Notes: generated from the sequence alone by a model not told the origin. Numbered from the stretch's first letter, positions 42,948 through 52,333 are shown. The stretch is 64,000 nucleotides of DNA from JAXLYX01 sp046351215 (GCA_046351215.1 JAXLYX010000021.1:1-64000); one strand, 5' to 3'. A program made the numbers and translations.

Positions 42948-43344
42948 GCGGGATCTTCTCGCGGCGGAGATGCCCGACGCAGAAGTCCACGCCCTCGCGC
43001 ATGTGGCCGGTGACGAGGAGCGGGCTCGGTGGCTTCACGAACCAATGCACCGCCGTGATGACGCCGCGGATGAGGGGGTTGTCGACGACGTTGGCGGTGG
43101 CGACGAGCCAGCGTCCGATCTCGATCTCGCGAGCCTTCGTCCAATCGCCGACGATCTTCCGTGCCTTCGGGTCGACCATGCCGCGCATCCGCCGCATGTC
43201 GTTGATCGTCGCGAAGCGCTCTCGCCTCTTGAAGAGCTCGTCGTGCCGCGCACAGAAGAACTCCATGGCCTCCACCGAGCTGTGGACCGGGGCCTCGATG
43301 ACGACGAGGGGCCAGTAGTCGTGGAACGTGGCGACTTCGGGCAT
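42898..43344 (-). CDS. hypothetical protein A of a related pair
   Basis: 148 residues with GAGAGGTGAAG before the ATG. It begins MPEVATFHDYWPLVVIEAP and has an alternating strand/helix pattern: FFCARHDELFKRRERFATIND, then ATANVVDNPLIRGVITAVHW. This resembles STAS/SpoIIAA-like or CRAL-TRIO-like small domains seen in Myxococcota, without a named family. It follows its relative (43390-43845) by 45 bp on the same strand and shares the TANVV element, suggesting an ancient duplication. Confidence 0.65.
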   Translation of the reverse strand: MPEVATFHDYWPLVVIEAPVHSSVEAMEFFCARHDELFKRRERFATINDMRRMRGMVDPKARKIVGDWTKAREIEIGRWLVATANVVDNPLIRGVITAVHWFVKPPSPLLVTGHMREGVDFCVGHLRREKIPLSAKLHDALGQPYLGA

Positions 43345-43389
43345 GACTTCACCTCTCAGGGCACGCTCCGCCGAAGCGCATCCACGGAT

Positions 43390-43845
43390 TCACACCAGGG
43401 CGGCCGCGATCGAACGCTCGAGGTCGGCCGGGGTCCGTCCGAGCTCGCTCGAGACGTCGGCGAGACAGGCGCCGAGCGTGTCGTGCACGAACGTCCGACC
43501 CCGGAAGCGGGGCACGACGTTCGCCGTCGTGACGAGACCTCGGGCGAATGCGTTGATGAAGGGCATCCCGTCGAGGACGATGTGCATCCGCTCGCAGAGC
43601 TGCATCGTCCGATCGACGTTCCGTAGGTACGCGAGCCGCCCCGCGTGGTCCGGCATCGATGCGGTCTTCGCGACGATGACGACGAACGAGCGGACCCGAC
43701 CACGGAGGCTGGACTCCCTCGCGAGCTCGTCGATCACGCGGTCCACCTCCGCGGCCTGCGGTGTCCCGATCCATTGGACGACCGAGATGCCGTCGAGGGA
43801 GCCGAAGCGATACGACCGAGCTGCAGGCGGCTTCGAGAGGGGCAC
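43390..43845 (-). CDS. hypothetical protein B of a related pair
   Basis: 151 residues from a GTG at 43845 (the start is uncertain because the ribosome site is poor). The pattern parallels the next gene: DGISVVQWIGTP, SFVVIVAKT, then a helix with MQLCERMHIVLDGMPFINAF and LVTTANVVPRF. Both look like soluble alpha/beta STAS-like domains. Function unknown. It is likely cotranscribed with protein A. Some 175 bp of non-coding sequence separates it from the divergent pseudopilin gene. Confidence 0.6.
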   Translation of the reverse strand: MPLSKPPAARSYRFGSLDGISVVQWIGTPQAAEVDRVIDELARESSLRGRVRSFVVIVAKTASMPDHAGRLAYLRNVDRTMQLCERMHIVLDGMPFINAFARGLVTTANVVPRFRGRTFVHDTLGACLADVSSELGRTPADLERSIAAALV

Positions 43846-44019
43846 CCTTCGTGGGTAACGAATCCCCTCGAGGAACGCAATGGGCGGCGAGGCGCGTGCG
43901 CGAGCTCCAGGATGCCACGGCGACGCACATGTCGCAGGTCGACCCGATCCGGTCACGACCGCGTCCGGGACACGGAGCCGACCGGGAATGGGAGCGCGCC
44001 CCCGCTCCGTTGAACGCGC

Positions 44020-44421
44020 ATGTTCCACGGGCAACGCCGGCCGATGCGCCGGTCCACGCGTCGTCGCCGCGAAGCGATGACGCTCGTCGAGATCATGATC
44101 GTCGTCATCATCATGGCGATGATCGCCACCGCGGTCGGTGTCGCGGTCGTTCCACGGCTCCGGGACGCCCGCATCCAGCAGACCCGAACCGACCTCCAAT
44201 CGGTCGCCTCGGCCGCCGACATGTTCCGCATGGACCACCCGAGCGATTGTCCCTCGGTGGAGGATCTGACCCATGCGGGCATCCTCTCCCGCGGGACGCG
44301 CACGACGGATGCGTGGGATCACGACTTCGTGCTCGAGTGCGACGACCAGGGCGTCATCGCGTCGTCGACCGGCCCGGACGGGCAGGCGGCGACCGACGAC
44401 GACATCGTCCAGGGGAGATGA
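44020..44421 (+). CDS. type II secretion major-pseudopilin-like protein (GspG type)
   Basis: 133 residues (an internal ATG at 44044 could be the start). A basic leader is followed by MTLVEIMIVVIIMAMIATAV, the hydrophobic N-terminal helix of type IV pilin/pseudopilin proteins with Glu at +5. The usual Gly at -1 is Ala here (REA/MTLVE). The C-terminal DAWDHDFVLECDDQGVIASS and GPDGQAATDDDI matches the calcium-binding end of GspG. No other secretion gene is nearby, so it is a lone copy. Confidence 0.85.
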   Translation: MFHGQRRPMRRSTRRRREAMTLVEIMIVVIIMAMIATAVGVAVVPRLRDARIQQTRTDLQSVASAADMFRMDHPSDCPSVEDLTHAGILSRGTRTTDAWDHDFVLECDDQGVIASSTGPDGQAATDDDIVQGR

Positions 44422-44433
44422 CGTCCGACGGAA

Positions 44434-47325
44434 TCAGGGTCCCGCGACGATGCGGGTCGAGATCGAGGGCAGCACCTCGGGGCAGGGCACCGGACCGTAG
44501 CTGTACTGCGCGAGGCCCGGGACCGTGGAGCAATCCCATCGGAGCGTGCCCGCCTGGGTCACGAAGCGGTCGCCCACTCGGAAGGGAGCCGTGCCTCCCG
44601 ACCAGACGAGCTGGTAGTGGGAGATGGCGACGTAGTCGCACGTGACGACCGGAGCCGACGGGGACGTGGCGACCGAGGAGTCGCAGTCGGCGTAGCCGCC
44701 GATGCAGCGCGGAGCGCAGGCGCCTCCGCGACAGGCTTGCCCTGCCGGACAGGGCGATCCGCAGGCGCCGCAGTGGGCGTCGCTGGTGTAGAGATCGGTC
44801 TCGCAACCGCGCGCTCCCGTCGAGGGATTCGTGTCGCAGTCGGCGAGGCCCACCGCGCACGAGGAGCCCGACGGGACGCAGACGCCATCGGTGCAGCTCG
44901 TGAGCGCCGGGCAGGCGCGACCACAGAGACCGCAGCTCGTGCTGCTCGTCGTGAGGTCGGTCTCGCAGCCGTTCGTGCCCGTCGCTCCGTTCGAGTCGCA
45001 GTCACCGAGGTTCGCGGGACAGACTGCGACGCAGAGGGCGTTCTGACAGACCCGACCTGCACCGCAGGCGTGGCCGCACGCGCCGCAGCTCGTCACGCTG
45101 GTCGTCACGTCGGTCTCGCAGCCGTTCGTGCCCGTCGAGCCGTTCGAGTCGCAGTCGGCGAATCCCACTGCACACGTGGGACTCACGTCCTCGACGCAGC
45201 CCTGGAACACGCAGCTCTGGCTCGCCGTGCAAGCGTTGCCGCAGAAGCGGCAGCTCGTGTCGGCGCCTAGCGAAGCCTCGCAGCCGTCGTAGCGGGCCTG
45301 GCTCGCGGTCGCCGCGGCGAGGAGGTGATCGCAGACGAGCGCGGGAACGTAGTCGAGCGGGCTCGCGAACTCGAGATTGAAGGTCACGTCGAGCACGCCG
45401 CCCGAGAGTGCGGCGGTCACCGTCGGCGGGCTCCAGCGATGCGAGAAGGGGAGCACTCGGATGTGCGTCGTGACCACGTCATGGGCGACCGCCGTCGCAT
45501 CGTACGCCGTCGAGGTCAGCGTGTAATCGCCCGGGCCCGTGCGCATGGCGTCGAGGCGGCCGATGTTCGTGGTCAGCGGAGTCTCGAACGTCCCCACGAG
45601 CGTCCCCGCCGAATCCCTGAGCTCGTGGACCGCGCGAAGGTAGGGCACGGGACCGTCGGCGAATCGGCAGAGCACGCCGAGGAGGAAGTCGCCGTAGTAG
45701 CCGGCCTGCACCGCGTGGTGCGGGACCCCGCCGACGTCGATGGGGGCCTCGGCGGGCCATGCCACGCGGCAGGCGCTCGCGAACGACGCGAGGTCGTCCG
45801 GGTCTCCGTCGCAGGTGGAGAGATGGTCTCCGTCGTAGTCGATGCAGTGTCGGTACGTGGCGAGCTCGTAGGTGACGCCGCCGATGAACCAATCGAAGTT
45901 GAGGATGCCGAGGAAATTGGACCCGGCGGGGCGTGTCGTCGTCGTCCCCGTGTGCCACGAGACTCCAGCGGGCATCGACGCCGTCGTGATCGCCCGCTGG
46001 TCCGGCGGGACGATCAACATGGTCTTCGGCGTCGTGTCGCTCAGGATGCCGCCCAGCTCGACCCCGCTCTTCTGGAAGACGCCTTCGATGGCCGAGGCCT
46101 GGACGGCGACGTAGGCCTGCGCGTCCGACTCGTAATGCTTCCAGGCGACATCGATCCCCGTGAGGTTCTGCGAGGCGTCGAGACGCGGCGTGAGCACGGG
46201 CATCGCCACGGTCGGATGCAGCTGCGCGTCGACGGGCGCACCGATCGAGATGTCGAAGTCGGCGACGGCCTGTCCGTCGATCTCGAGCGTCCAGAACCCC
46301 TCGAGGATGTCGATGAGGTAGTCGGGCTGCCAGAACGAACCGCCGCCGATCAGGATCGTCGTCGCGACCTCACCCTGGTCGTTCGCCCCGTGCTCGAGCC
46401 CGATCTTCCCGCCGCCACAGGAGGCTCCCGGATGCTGCGAGGTGATCGGGGTCTCGAGGCTCGAGATCGGCCGCGCAGGCGAGTACACGTCTAGGTCGGT
46501 GAAGCGGACGGTGGCGGGAGGACGGAGCACGAGGCTCTGCGTCCCGGCGCAGAGCTTGTCGAAGTCGACCCGCGGATCGGTCGTGCGGATGCTGAACGTA
46601 TATCCGTAGTACGTGTAGCGAGCCGGGTCGGCTTGACCGGCGGCGAACGGTTCGAAGCGGGTGAACCAACGCACCGTCGGGTTGACCTGGAAGTACCGAC
46701 CGGTCGAAGGGTCGTAGTTGATCCAGGCGTTCACGACGCTGCGGAACGCGTCGTCGGTCTGGGCGCGCTGGGCGAGGACCTCGGTCGTGAGGGCGAAGCG
46801 ATCCTCCGTGACCATCGGGGCGACGTCGGCGACCGCCTCGTCGGCGACCTCGGCGAGCGCGCCGAGCGGGATGTCGCCGGTCGCGGTCGACACGGGCAGG
46901 GAGACGAGGGTGTCGCCGACCTGATCGAGGGTCACGTACGCGCGCACGCGCTCGGTGCGCGAGCTCGCCGTGCTGTCCTCGAGGAGGAGGACGTAGTCCT
47001 GACTGCCGACGGGGAGGACGAGGTCGAAGGTGCCGTCGGAGGCGATCGGAGCCACGACCGCGCGGGAGAGCTCGAAGGCCGAGACGCCACCGTGATCGTG
47101 CGGGATCGCCACGACGCGATCGATGCCGCCTGCCCCCAGGCCCCCGAGGCGGAGGCCCGAACGACGGGCGTGCTTCAGGGTCGCCGATGCCGGGATCGAG
47201 CCCGTGAGGTGCACGGACGTGAGCCCTCCGCCGCCACCTCCGCCGCCGCTGTCGCCGCACGCACCGAAGCACGTCGCACACGTCACCGCGATCGCCAGAT
47301 GCCGCACAACCGTCCACGGACGCAT
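44434..47325 (-). CDS. large lipoprotein with C-terminal Cys-rich CETD repeats
   Basis: 963 residues from the ATG at 47325 (GAGGGGTGG upstream). The lipobox CFGAC is followed by a Gly run. About 640 residues of beta-rich sequence have no recognised domain. From about residue 680 come four tandem Cys units of the type ADCDSNGSTGTNGCETD, each followed by TTSxxSCGxCGxxC; this is a repeat family widespread in myxobacterial surface proteins. A final beta domain ends RIVAGP. It is convergent with the pseudopilin gene. Possibly an adhesin or surface-stalk lipoprotein (inference). Confidence 0.85.
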   Translation of the reverse strand: MRPWTVVRHLAIAVTCATCFGACGDSGGGGGGGGLTSVHLTGSIPASATLKHARRSGLRLGGLGAGGIDRVVAIPHDHGGVSAFELSRAVVAPIASDGTFDLVLPVGSQDYVLLLEDSTASSRTERVRAYVTLDQVGDTLVSLPVSTATGDIPLGALAEVADEAVADVAPMVTEDRFALTTEVLAQRAQTDDAFRSVVNAWINYDPSTGRYFQVNPTVRWFTRFEPFAAGQADPARYTYYGYTFSIRTTDPRVDFDKLCAGTQSLVLRPPATVRFTDLDVYSPARPISSLETPITSQHPGASCGGGKIGLEHGANDQGEVATTILIGGGSFWQPDYLIDILEGFWTLEIDGQAVADFDISIGAPVDAQLHPTVAMPVLTPRLDASQNLTGIDVAWKHYESDAQAYVAVQASAIEGVFQKSGVELGGILSDTTPKTMLIVPPDQRAITTASMPAGVSWHTGTTTTRPAGSNFLGILNFDWFIGGVTYELATYRHCIDYDGDHLSTCDGDPDDLASFASACRVAWPAEAPIDVGGVPHHAVQAGYYGDFLLGVLCRFADGPVPYLRAVHELRDSAGTLVGTFETPLTTNIGRLDAMRTGPGDYTLTSTAYDATAVAHDVVTTHIRVLPFSHRWSPPTVTAALSGGVLDVTFNLEFASPLDYVPALVCDHLLAAATASQARYDGCEASLGADTSCRFCGNACTASQSCVFQGCVEDVSPTCAVGFADCDSNGSTGTNGCETDVTTSVTSCGACGHACGAGRVCQNALCVAVCPANLGDCDSNGATGTNGCETDLTTSSTSCGLCGRACPALTSCTDGVCVPSGSSCAVGLADCDTNPSTGARGCETDLYTSDAHCGACGSPCPAGQACRGGACAPRCIGGYADCDSSVATSPSAPVVTCDYVAISHYQLVWSGGTAPFRVGDRFVTQAGTLRWDCSTVPGLAQYSYGPVPCPEVLPSISTRIVAGP

Positions 47326-47566
47326 AGACCACCCCTCGCTCCGCGAAGCCCCACGAGCCTCCTCGGACGCACCGAATCCCGTCTTCGAGGAGGCAACCGG
47401 CGTGCCACCGATCCGAGGGGAGGATTCGGTCGCGAATCGCGTGATCCGGAGGCCATTCGGGCCGCGTTCGCGGCGCACGTCCTGCGCGTGGCGCAGGGCT
47501 TGCGTCGGGGGAAGGCCCGTGAGCGCGGGCCTTTACCCGAGCGCCTACGCGGGGACAATCCACGGC

Positions 47567-48403
47567 ATGACTTCCACGGAGAGCCGGGCGTGTGTGTGGG
47601 TCCTCGAGACCGAGATCTTCTCCGACGGGCACGAGCGCCTGGCGGAGGCGGTTCGTGCGTCGGGAGGGGAGGTCGTGCGCTTCCGGGACGACTGGCTCGT
47701 CGACGATTCGTGGCCGGCGCTCCGTGGGCGACCCGTGGTCTTCCACGGAAGCCTTGGGAACGCGGCGGTCGTCAACGGACGCACGGGCTGGCGACCGGGG
47801 GCGTTCTGCGACGTCGAGGCGTTCCGCTGTTCGTCGTGGTACCCACGAGCGGCGCCGTGGCTCCTGAATCGCACCTGGGTCTCGAGCACGGTCGCCGAGC
47901 TCTCGAACCGAACGGACGAGGTGCTCGCCGCGCTGGGCTCACCATCCCGCGTCTTCGTGCGGCCCGACAGTCCGCTCAAGCCCTTCAGCGGGCGCGTCGT
48001 CGCACGCGAGGCGATCTCGCCGAAGGCGCTCGATCACCGGTTCTACTACGACGACCTCGACCTTCCGATCCTCGTCGCATCGGTCTGCGAGGTGGGCCGT
48101 GAGTGGCGCTTCGTGATCGTCGAAGGACGCGTGGTGGCAGGCTCGGCCTACGACGCCGACACGCGGAGCGCGCTCCCCGACGATCCCGAGGGCGAGGCAC
48201 GCCGCCATGCACAGCGCATCGCTTCCGAGCTGAGCCCGCCGGAGGACGTCTACGTCATGGACATCGGAGAGTCGGGCGGGGAGCTCCGCCTCGTGGAGCT
48301 CAATCCCTGGAGCGGCGCGGACCTCTACGCCTGCGATCGTGCCGCCGTGGTGGAGGCCGTGAGCGAGCTCGTGCGGCGGACGAGCCGAGGAGGGTCGGGC
48401 TGA
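47567..48403 (+). CDS. ATP-grasp domain protein (DUF4343-like)
   Basis: 278 residues from ATG 47567. VWVLETEIFSDGHERLAEAV starts a Rossmann-like N-terminal half. The C-terminal half carries ATP-grasp elements: RVFVRPDSPLKPFSGRVV (nucleotide-binding Lys region), EWRFVIVEGRVVAGSAYD and LVELNPWSGADLY, where N and E would bind the metal. Such proteins ligate or phosphorylate a carboxylate. The substrate is unknown. The longer reading upstream (from 47123) overlaps the lipoprotein promoter and is not used. Confidence 0.85.
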   Translation: MTSTESRACVWVLETEIFSDGHERLAEAVRASGGEVVRFRDDWLVDDSWPALRGRPVVFHGSLGNAAVVNGRTGWRPGAFCDVEAFRCSSWYPRAAPWLLNRTWVSSTVAELSNRTDEVLAALGSPSRVFVRPDSPLKPFSGRVVAREAISPKALDHRFYYDDLDLPILVASVCEVGREWRFVIVEGRVVAGSAYDADTRSALPDDPEGEARRHAQRIASELSPPEDVYVMDIGESGGELRLVELNPWSGADLYACDRAAVVEAVSELVRRTSRGGSG

Positions 48404-48465
48404 CCCACCTCCCGATCCACGGGATCCGTGCCGGCCGATCGCCCGAGCCATGCTATCCACGGCGC

Positions 48466-49104
48466 ATGGCTCGGCAGAAGGGTTTCGCATTCGCGGTGGG
48501 ACAGGCTCCCTACGTCGTTCTCACCTGGGACTACGGATACTCGGACGCGCGCGTGCAGCTCGAAGGGCGAGAGCTCGGCGTGGTGAAGACCAAGGCCGAG
48601 CTCGAGCGAGGTCGGACGTTCGCGCTCGCCGACGGAGGTGCGCTGACGATCCGCCTGTCGTCGGCGTGGCTCGCGCCCACGTGGGTCGTGACCCTGGGCG
48701 AGACTCCCCTCGTCCCGGCGGACGGCAATCCCGAGCGAGACGCGTCGTGGGCCCGCGGCGTGATGGCGCTGAACGCCGCCCTCGGCGCGTTCTCGGGAAT
48801 CGGCATGCTGGCGCTCGCGTTCGGAGCCGCGGACACCGCCGTACGATCGGAAGAGCTCGTTCGATCGACGCTGCAGCTGATCGTCGCGCTGCTCTTCGGC
48901 GCCGGATTCCTCCTCGCCCGCCGCGACGATCGACGTGGCTACACGCTCGGCCTCGCGACGTGCGGCGCGGTCCTGGCGTGGGATCTCTGGCGGCTCGCCC
49001 AGGACGGACCGCCGTACCACGTGAACCCCCTGATCGTCCTCGCCGTCGTCTTCGTGCTGATCGTACGCGGCCGCCGGGGGCACGACGCGCTCTTCCCGGC
49101 CTGA
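48466..49104 (+). CDS. hypothetical membrane protein, 212 residues
   Basis: An N-terminal soluble part of about 95 residues (YVVLTWDYGYSDARVQLEGR, PTWVVTLGETPL, beta-rich) is followed by four hydrophobic segments (about 100-122, 133-150, 158-175 and 188-203). It ends in a basic tail. No family recognised. It follows the ATP-grasp gene by 62 bp in the same direction and may be cotranscribed. Confidence 0.7.
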   Translation: MARQKGFAFAVGQAPYVVLTWDYGYSDARVQLEGRELGVVKTKAELERGRTFALADGGALTIRLSSAWLAPTWVVTLGETPLVPADGNPERDASWARGVMALNAALGAFSGIGMLALAFGAADTAVRSEELVRSTLQLIVALLFGAGFLLARRDDRRGYTLGLATCGAVLAWDLWRLAQDGPPYHVNPLIVLAVVFVLIVRGRRGHDALFPA

Positions 49105-49163
49105 GCCGGGGCTCGGGACGGCGGCTCGCGGCGCGGCGCGGCGGAGCGAACCCGCCCGCATCC

Positions 49164-49817
49164 TCAACGCACGTCGACCTCGGCCCAGACGAGCCCACGC
49201 AGATCGCCGACCGCATAGCCGATCGCGCGATCGTTCGGATAGCGCCGCCCGAGCGCTTCGCGGAGGTCCGGCGCGAGCGAGTCGCGGGGACCGTGGCACG
49301 TGAGACACGGCCCCTCGACGGCGATCGGCGCCGCGAATCGCGCGACGCGCCTTCCGTCCGCCTCGACGACCACGCGAATCGGCTGCACGCCGGCCGCGGG
49401 CCGCTCCCCGAGGCGCGAGAGCGCGTCGCGCACCCAGTCGGGCCCGGTATTCGCTTCGTTCCGCAGCCGGAGCGACGAGCGGCCCACCCTGGCGCGGGTG
49501 CCCTCCCCGACCTCGCGTGTCCGGAGCTGGGCTTCGGTGGAACAGACCTCGAGAGCGCCGATCGGCCCCGACTCGGCCATCGCGGCGAGGAGCCGTGTCT
49601 TGAGCGTCCGGCCGAGGGTACTCGCAGCTTCCCGCGCATGCTCGAGCGCGAGCGAGTCCGCGTCCGTCGAGGGGGCCGGCGCTGGGCTCGCGGGTGGAGT
49701 CTGCGCTGGCGCGCGAGGGGGCGAAGCCGCGGGAGATCTGTCCCCCGACGTGCACGCGGATGCGAAGAGCATCCCCGCGAACGCGATCGCCTCGACGCTC
49801 CGCCTTCCCCAGCTCAC
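49164..49817 (-). CDS. Tll0287-like (DUF3365) c-type haem lipoprotein
   Basis: 217 residues from a GTG overlapping the DUF302 stop (GTGA). A short signal with lipobox FASAC is followed by a Pro/Ala linker and a helical sensor-like domain. Near the C-terminus is CLTCHG, a c-type haem CxxCH, then YPNDRAIGYAVGDLRGLVWAEV, the classic end of the DUF3365/Tll0287 domain. These bind haem for redox or gas sensing. It is coupled to DUF302, downstream of a porin. Confidence 0.85.
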   Translation of the reverse strand: MSWGRRSVEAIAFAGMLFASACTSGDRSPAASPPRAPAQTPPASPAPAPSTDADSLALEHAREAASTLGRTLKTRLLAAMAESGPIGALEVCSTEAQLRTREVGEGTRARVGRSSLRLRNEANTGPDWVRDALSRLGERPAAGVQPIRVVVEADGRRVARFAAPIAVEGPCLTCHGPRDSLAPDLREALGRRYPNDRAIGYAVGDLRGLVWAEVDVR

Positions 49818-50203
49818 CGGAGCTCCGCGATCGCCGACACCAGCTTCGCTCGCACTTCTTCCGCGACCGCACGCAGCTCCGCCGAGGCATGGCCGTCCGC
49901 CATGGCGCGCGGATCGAACGCGCGTACCCACGTCTTGTCGCCTTCGACGTAGACGACGACGTTGCAGGGGAGCGCGAGGCCGACGGCGGGATCGGCCGAG
50001 AGGGCTCGATGCGCGAGCTTCGGATTGCAGGCGCCGAGGATCCGATACGCCGGGAAGTCGACGCCGATCTTGGTCTTCAGCGTGCCGGCCATGTCGATCT
50101 CGCTGATGATGCCGAAGCCCTGCGTGGCGAGCGCGGCCTTCGTCCGCTGCACGGCATCGTCGTAGGAGGTCGCGAGCACGACGTCGAGATCGGGGGCATG
50201 CAT
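49814..50203 (-). CDS. DUF302 protein
   Basis: 129 residues; GGAGCTC precedes the ATG. It matches the DUF302 family (a small TBP-like fold): DDAVQRTKAALATQGFGIIS, EIDMAGTLKTKIG, RILGACNPKLAHRAL and LPCNVVVYVEGD. The family often appears with redox, metal and sulfur genes, and some members bind haem or flavin. No signal peptide is present here, so it is cytoplasmic. It is coupled by a 4-nt overlap to the haem lipoprotein. Confidence 0.88.
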   Translation of the reverse strand: MHAPDLDVVLATSYDDAVQRTKAALATQGFGIISEIDMAGTLKTKIGVDFPAYRILGACNPKLAHRALSADPAVGLALPCNVVVYVEGDKTWVRAFDPRAMADGHASAELRAVAEEVRAKLVSAIAELR

Positions 50204-50307
50204 GGGATGAGCTCCTCTGTTCCTCGGTGGGTACGGCGATCACCGTACCTCGGGAAGTGGGAGCCACCCAACCCGGCGCGGGATTCCGCCGCCCCGGTCT
50301 CGAGGCC

Positions 50308-51618
50308 TCAGAGGTAGAACTGCGCCTGCACGCGGGCCATGTGACGGCCGACGTCGAAGCGGTCTTCGAAGAGCCAGAGGTAGTCCGCCTGGATCTTGAA
50401 GTCGTGGCGATGGAAGTACCAGTTCAGGCCTCCGCCGAGCTCGCCGATCTCTCGCACGCCGGTGTCGTCGCCGATCGGGAAGACGTGCGAGTAGCGCGCG
50501 ACCGCCTCGAGGTGCTCGTCGAAGAAGTATCCCGTCTGGACGTTGTAGCCCCAGCCGGCCCGCGAGCGCTCCGTCACGTCGGCGCCGTCGACGGTCTGGG
50601 TTCGCGACTGCGTGCCGACCACGCCTCGGTAGATCGCCTCGGCGCTGAACGACCAGCCGGCGTACTTGAGGACCACGTCCCCCGTCGCGTGCACGTAGTC
50701 GTAGGGGCCGAAGAGGTACGTTCCGTCCCACGTGCTCCGGTAGCGGAGGGTCTGCATGTTGTAGGCGCCCGCGACCTCGATCGCCATCCGCAGACGGCGC
50801 TCGCGCATCACGTCGCCTTCGACCATGTCGTCGAATCCGCCGAACGGCGCGTACTGGAAACGAGCCACGTAGAGGAGACCGGCGTTGGTGCCGATCCGGT
50901 TGCGTCCGTCGCCGCTGAAGATGCCGACGTTGTAGGCGAGCCGCTTGTCGAGACCTCCGAGGTCGGTCGAGAGGAGCTGGATGCCGACGTCGCGATCGAG
51001 GTTGAACTCCGCGTTCGCGACCGAACGATCGACCATGTTCAGCGCGCTCGACGAGACGACGCGCTGACGGTTGAAGGGGACCTTCCCCTGACCGAAGCGG
51101 ATGTTGAGGTCGCGGACGTGGCTCCACGTCACGTACGCATCGCGGAGCGGCAGGCGGAGATCCGTCTCGGTGTCGCCGCGCGAGAAGCCGAGCTGCACGT
51201 AGTACTGCCAGTCGGGACCGAAGAAGTTGCCCTGGAAGAGCAGACGCAGACGTCGGACCTCGGCCGAGATCGCGGCTGGATCCTGATCGGCCTCCGAGAC
51301 GCCGACGGTCTCGGAGAGGTAGGTCGCGCGGATCTGGGCACGCAGGCGCGTGGTCAACGAGAAGCGCCCGTCGGCCGTCCGGACCGTGACGCCGCGACCG
51401 AGGCCGGCGCTCACGACGGGGCCGTCCTCGTCGGTCGGAGGGGCCGCGGGAGGCGGCGCGGGAGGCGGCGGGATCGACGCCGTCACCGGGGTCGGTGCCG
51501 GGGTCTCCGGAGGCGTGGGAGCAGGGGCCTGCGCGGAGACCCGCGTGGCCGCGAAGAGGACGAAAGAAGAGAAGAGAACTGCTCGGAGTGCCCGGAGGCT
51601 TCGATTCGCGTTCGACAT
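50308..51618 (-). CDS. phosphate-selective porin O/P-type outer-membrane protein
   Basis: 436 residues. A signal peptide (ending in RVSA) is followed by a Pro/Ala/Thr linker of about 45 residues and then an outer-membrane beta-barrel. Amphipathic strands alternate (RLRLLFQGNFFGPDWQYYVQ, GQGKVPFNRQRVVSSSAL), and the C-terminus ends in Phe-Tyr-Leu with ARVQAQFYL. The OprP/OprO fold is typical. It may allow uptake of anions such as phosphate; no pho-box was looked for beyond inspection. It is the first gene of the leftward DUF302/haem set. Confidence 0.88.
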   Translation of the reverse strand: MSNANRSLRALRAVLFSSFVLFAATRVSAQAPAPTPPETPAPTPVTASIPPPPAPPPAAPPTDEDGPVVSAGLGRGVTVRTADGRFSLTTRLRAQIRATYLSETVGVSEADQDPAAISAEVRRLRLLFQGNFFGPDWQYYVQLGFSRGDTETDLRLPLRDAYVTWSHVRDLNIRFGQGKVPFNRQRVVSSSALNMVDRSVANAEFNLDRDVGIQLLSTDLGGLDKRLAYNVGIFSGDGRNRIGTNAGLLYVARFQYAPFGGFDDMVEGDVMRERRLRMAIEVAGAYNMQTLRYRSTWDGTYLFGPYDYVHATGDVVLKYAGWSFSAEAIYRGVVGTQSRTQTVDGADVTERSRAGWGYNVQTGYFFDEHLEAVARYSHVFPIGDDTGVREIGELGGGLNWYFHRHDFKIQADYLWLFEDRFDVGRHMARVQAQFYL

Positions 51619-51809
51619 GGGCCCGTCACCTTGGTTACGCGGCCGTAACCTTTGGCGGACGAGCGGAGGCGGGAGGGGGGGGCCTCCGACTGTTTCAGAA
51701 CCGCGGATTTCCTGTCACACGGCCGTTGCCGATGACATTACGTCCCTGTCATGGACGGGAGCGAAGTCGGCGGGGTCGGGCGGCCGAGGGCGAGGTCCCC
51801 CGGCCGGCG

Positions 51810-52217
51810 TCAGGTTCCGGAGGGCGGGATGCAGGCCTTGGAGCCGTCGTCCTCCGCCGGCACGGCCCAGTCGAAGCTGGACGAGCAATTCGCGGCGTTG
51901 CCCGCGGTCCGGTTCGCGTTGCACTGCGACTTGTCGACGCACGCGCGGAAGCAGTAGTTGTTGCCGTCCGGGTGGTGGACGCAGAGCGCGCCGTTCGGGC
52001 AGTCGTACGAGCTCTGACAGCCCTGGATGCCGCAATAGCCTCCCTTGAACTGCGTGAGGCAGGTGAGGCTCCGCGTGCCCCCGTCGGCGGGCGTGTACGT
52101 AGGGCAGTCGGCCGTCGAGGCGCACTCGGCAGCGACCCCGATGCGATCGGCATCGGTCGCGTCATCGCAGCCGACGAGCCCGAGACCGACGACCAGGGCC
52201 AAGAGACGAAGCTTCAT
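51810..52217 (-). CDS. small Cys-rich lipoprotein
   Basis: 135 residues from the ATG at 52217 (GGAGAGCAGG upstream). The lipobox is GLVGCDDA. The mature part has ten Cys in the pattern CASTADCPTY, CLTQFKGGYCGIQGC, CPNGALCVHH, YCFRACVDKSQC. This is a disulfide-rich module of the kind common in myxobacterial lipoproteins. The longer ORF upstream overlaps the next gene and is a shadow. Confidence 0.78.
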   Translation of the reverse strand: MKLRLLALVVGLGLVGCDDATDADRIGVAAECASTADCPTYTPADGGTRSLTCLTQFKGGYCGIQGCQSSYDCPNGALCVHHPDGNNYCFRACVDKSQCNANRTAGNAANCSSSFDWAVPAEDDGSKACIPPSGT

Positions 52218-52333
52218 CCTGCTCTCCTTCGTTGCAGCGTGTGTCACGCGAGGAAGGCCGTCGGATGAAGACTGCCCACTTCCTTCCGGATCGACGATGC
52301 GAATGCACACGCCGACGAGAGCCTCGGGCCGCC

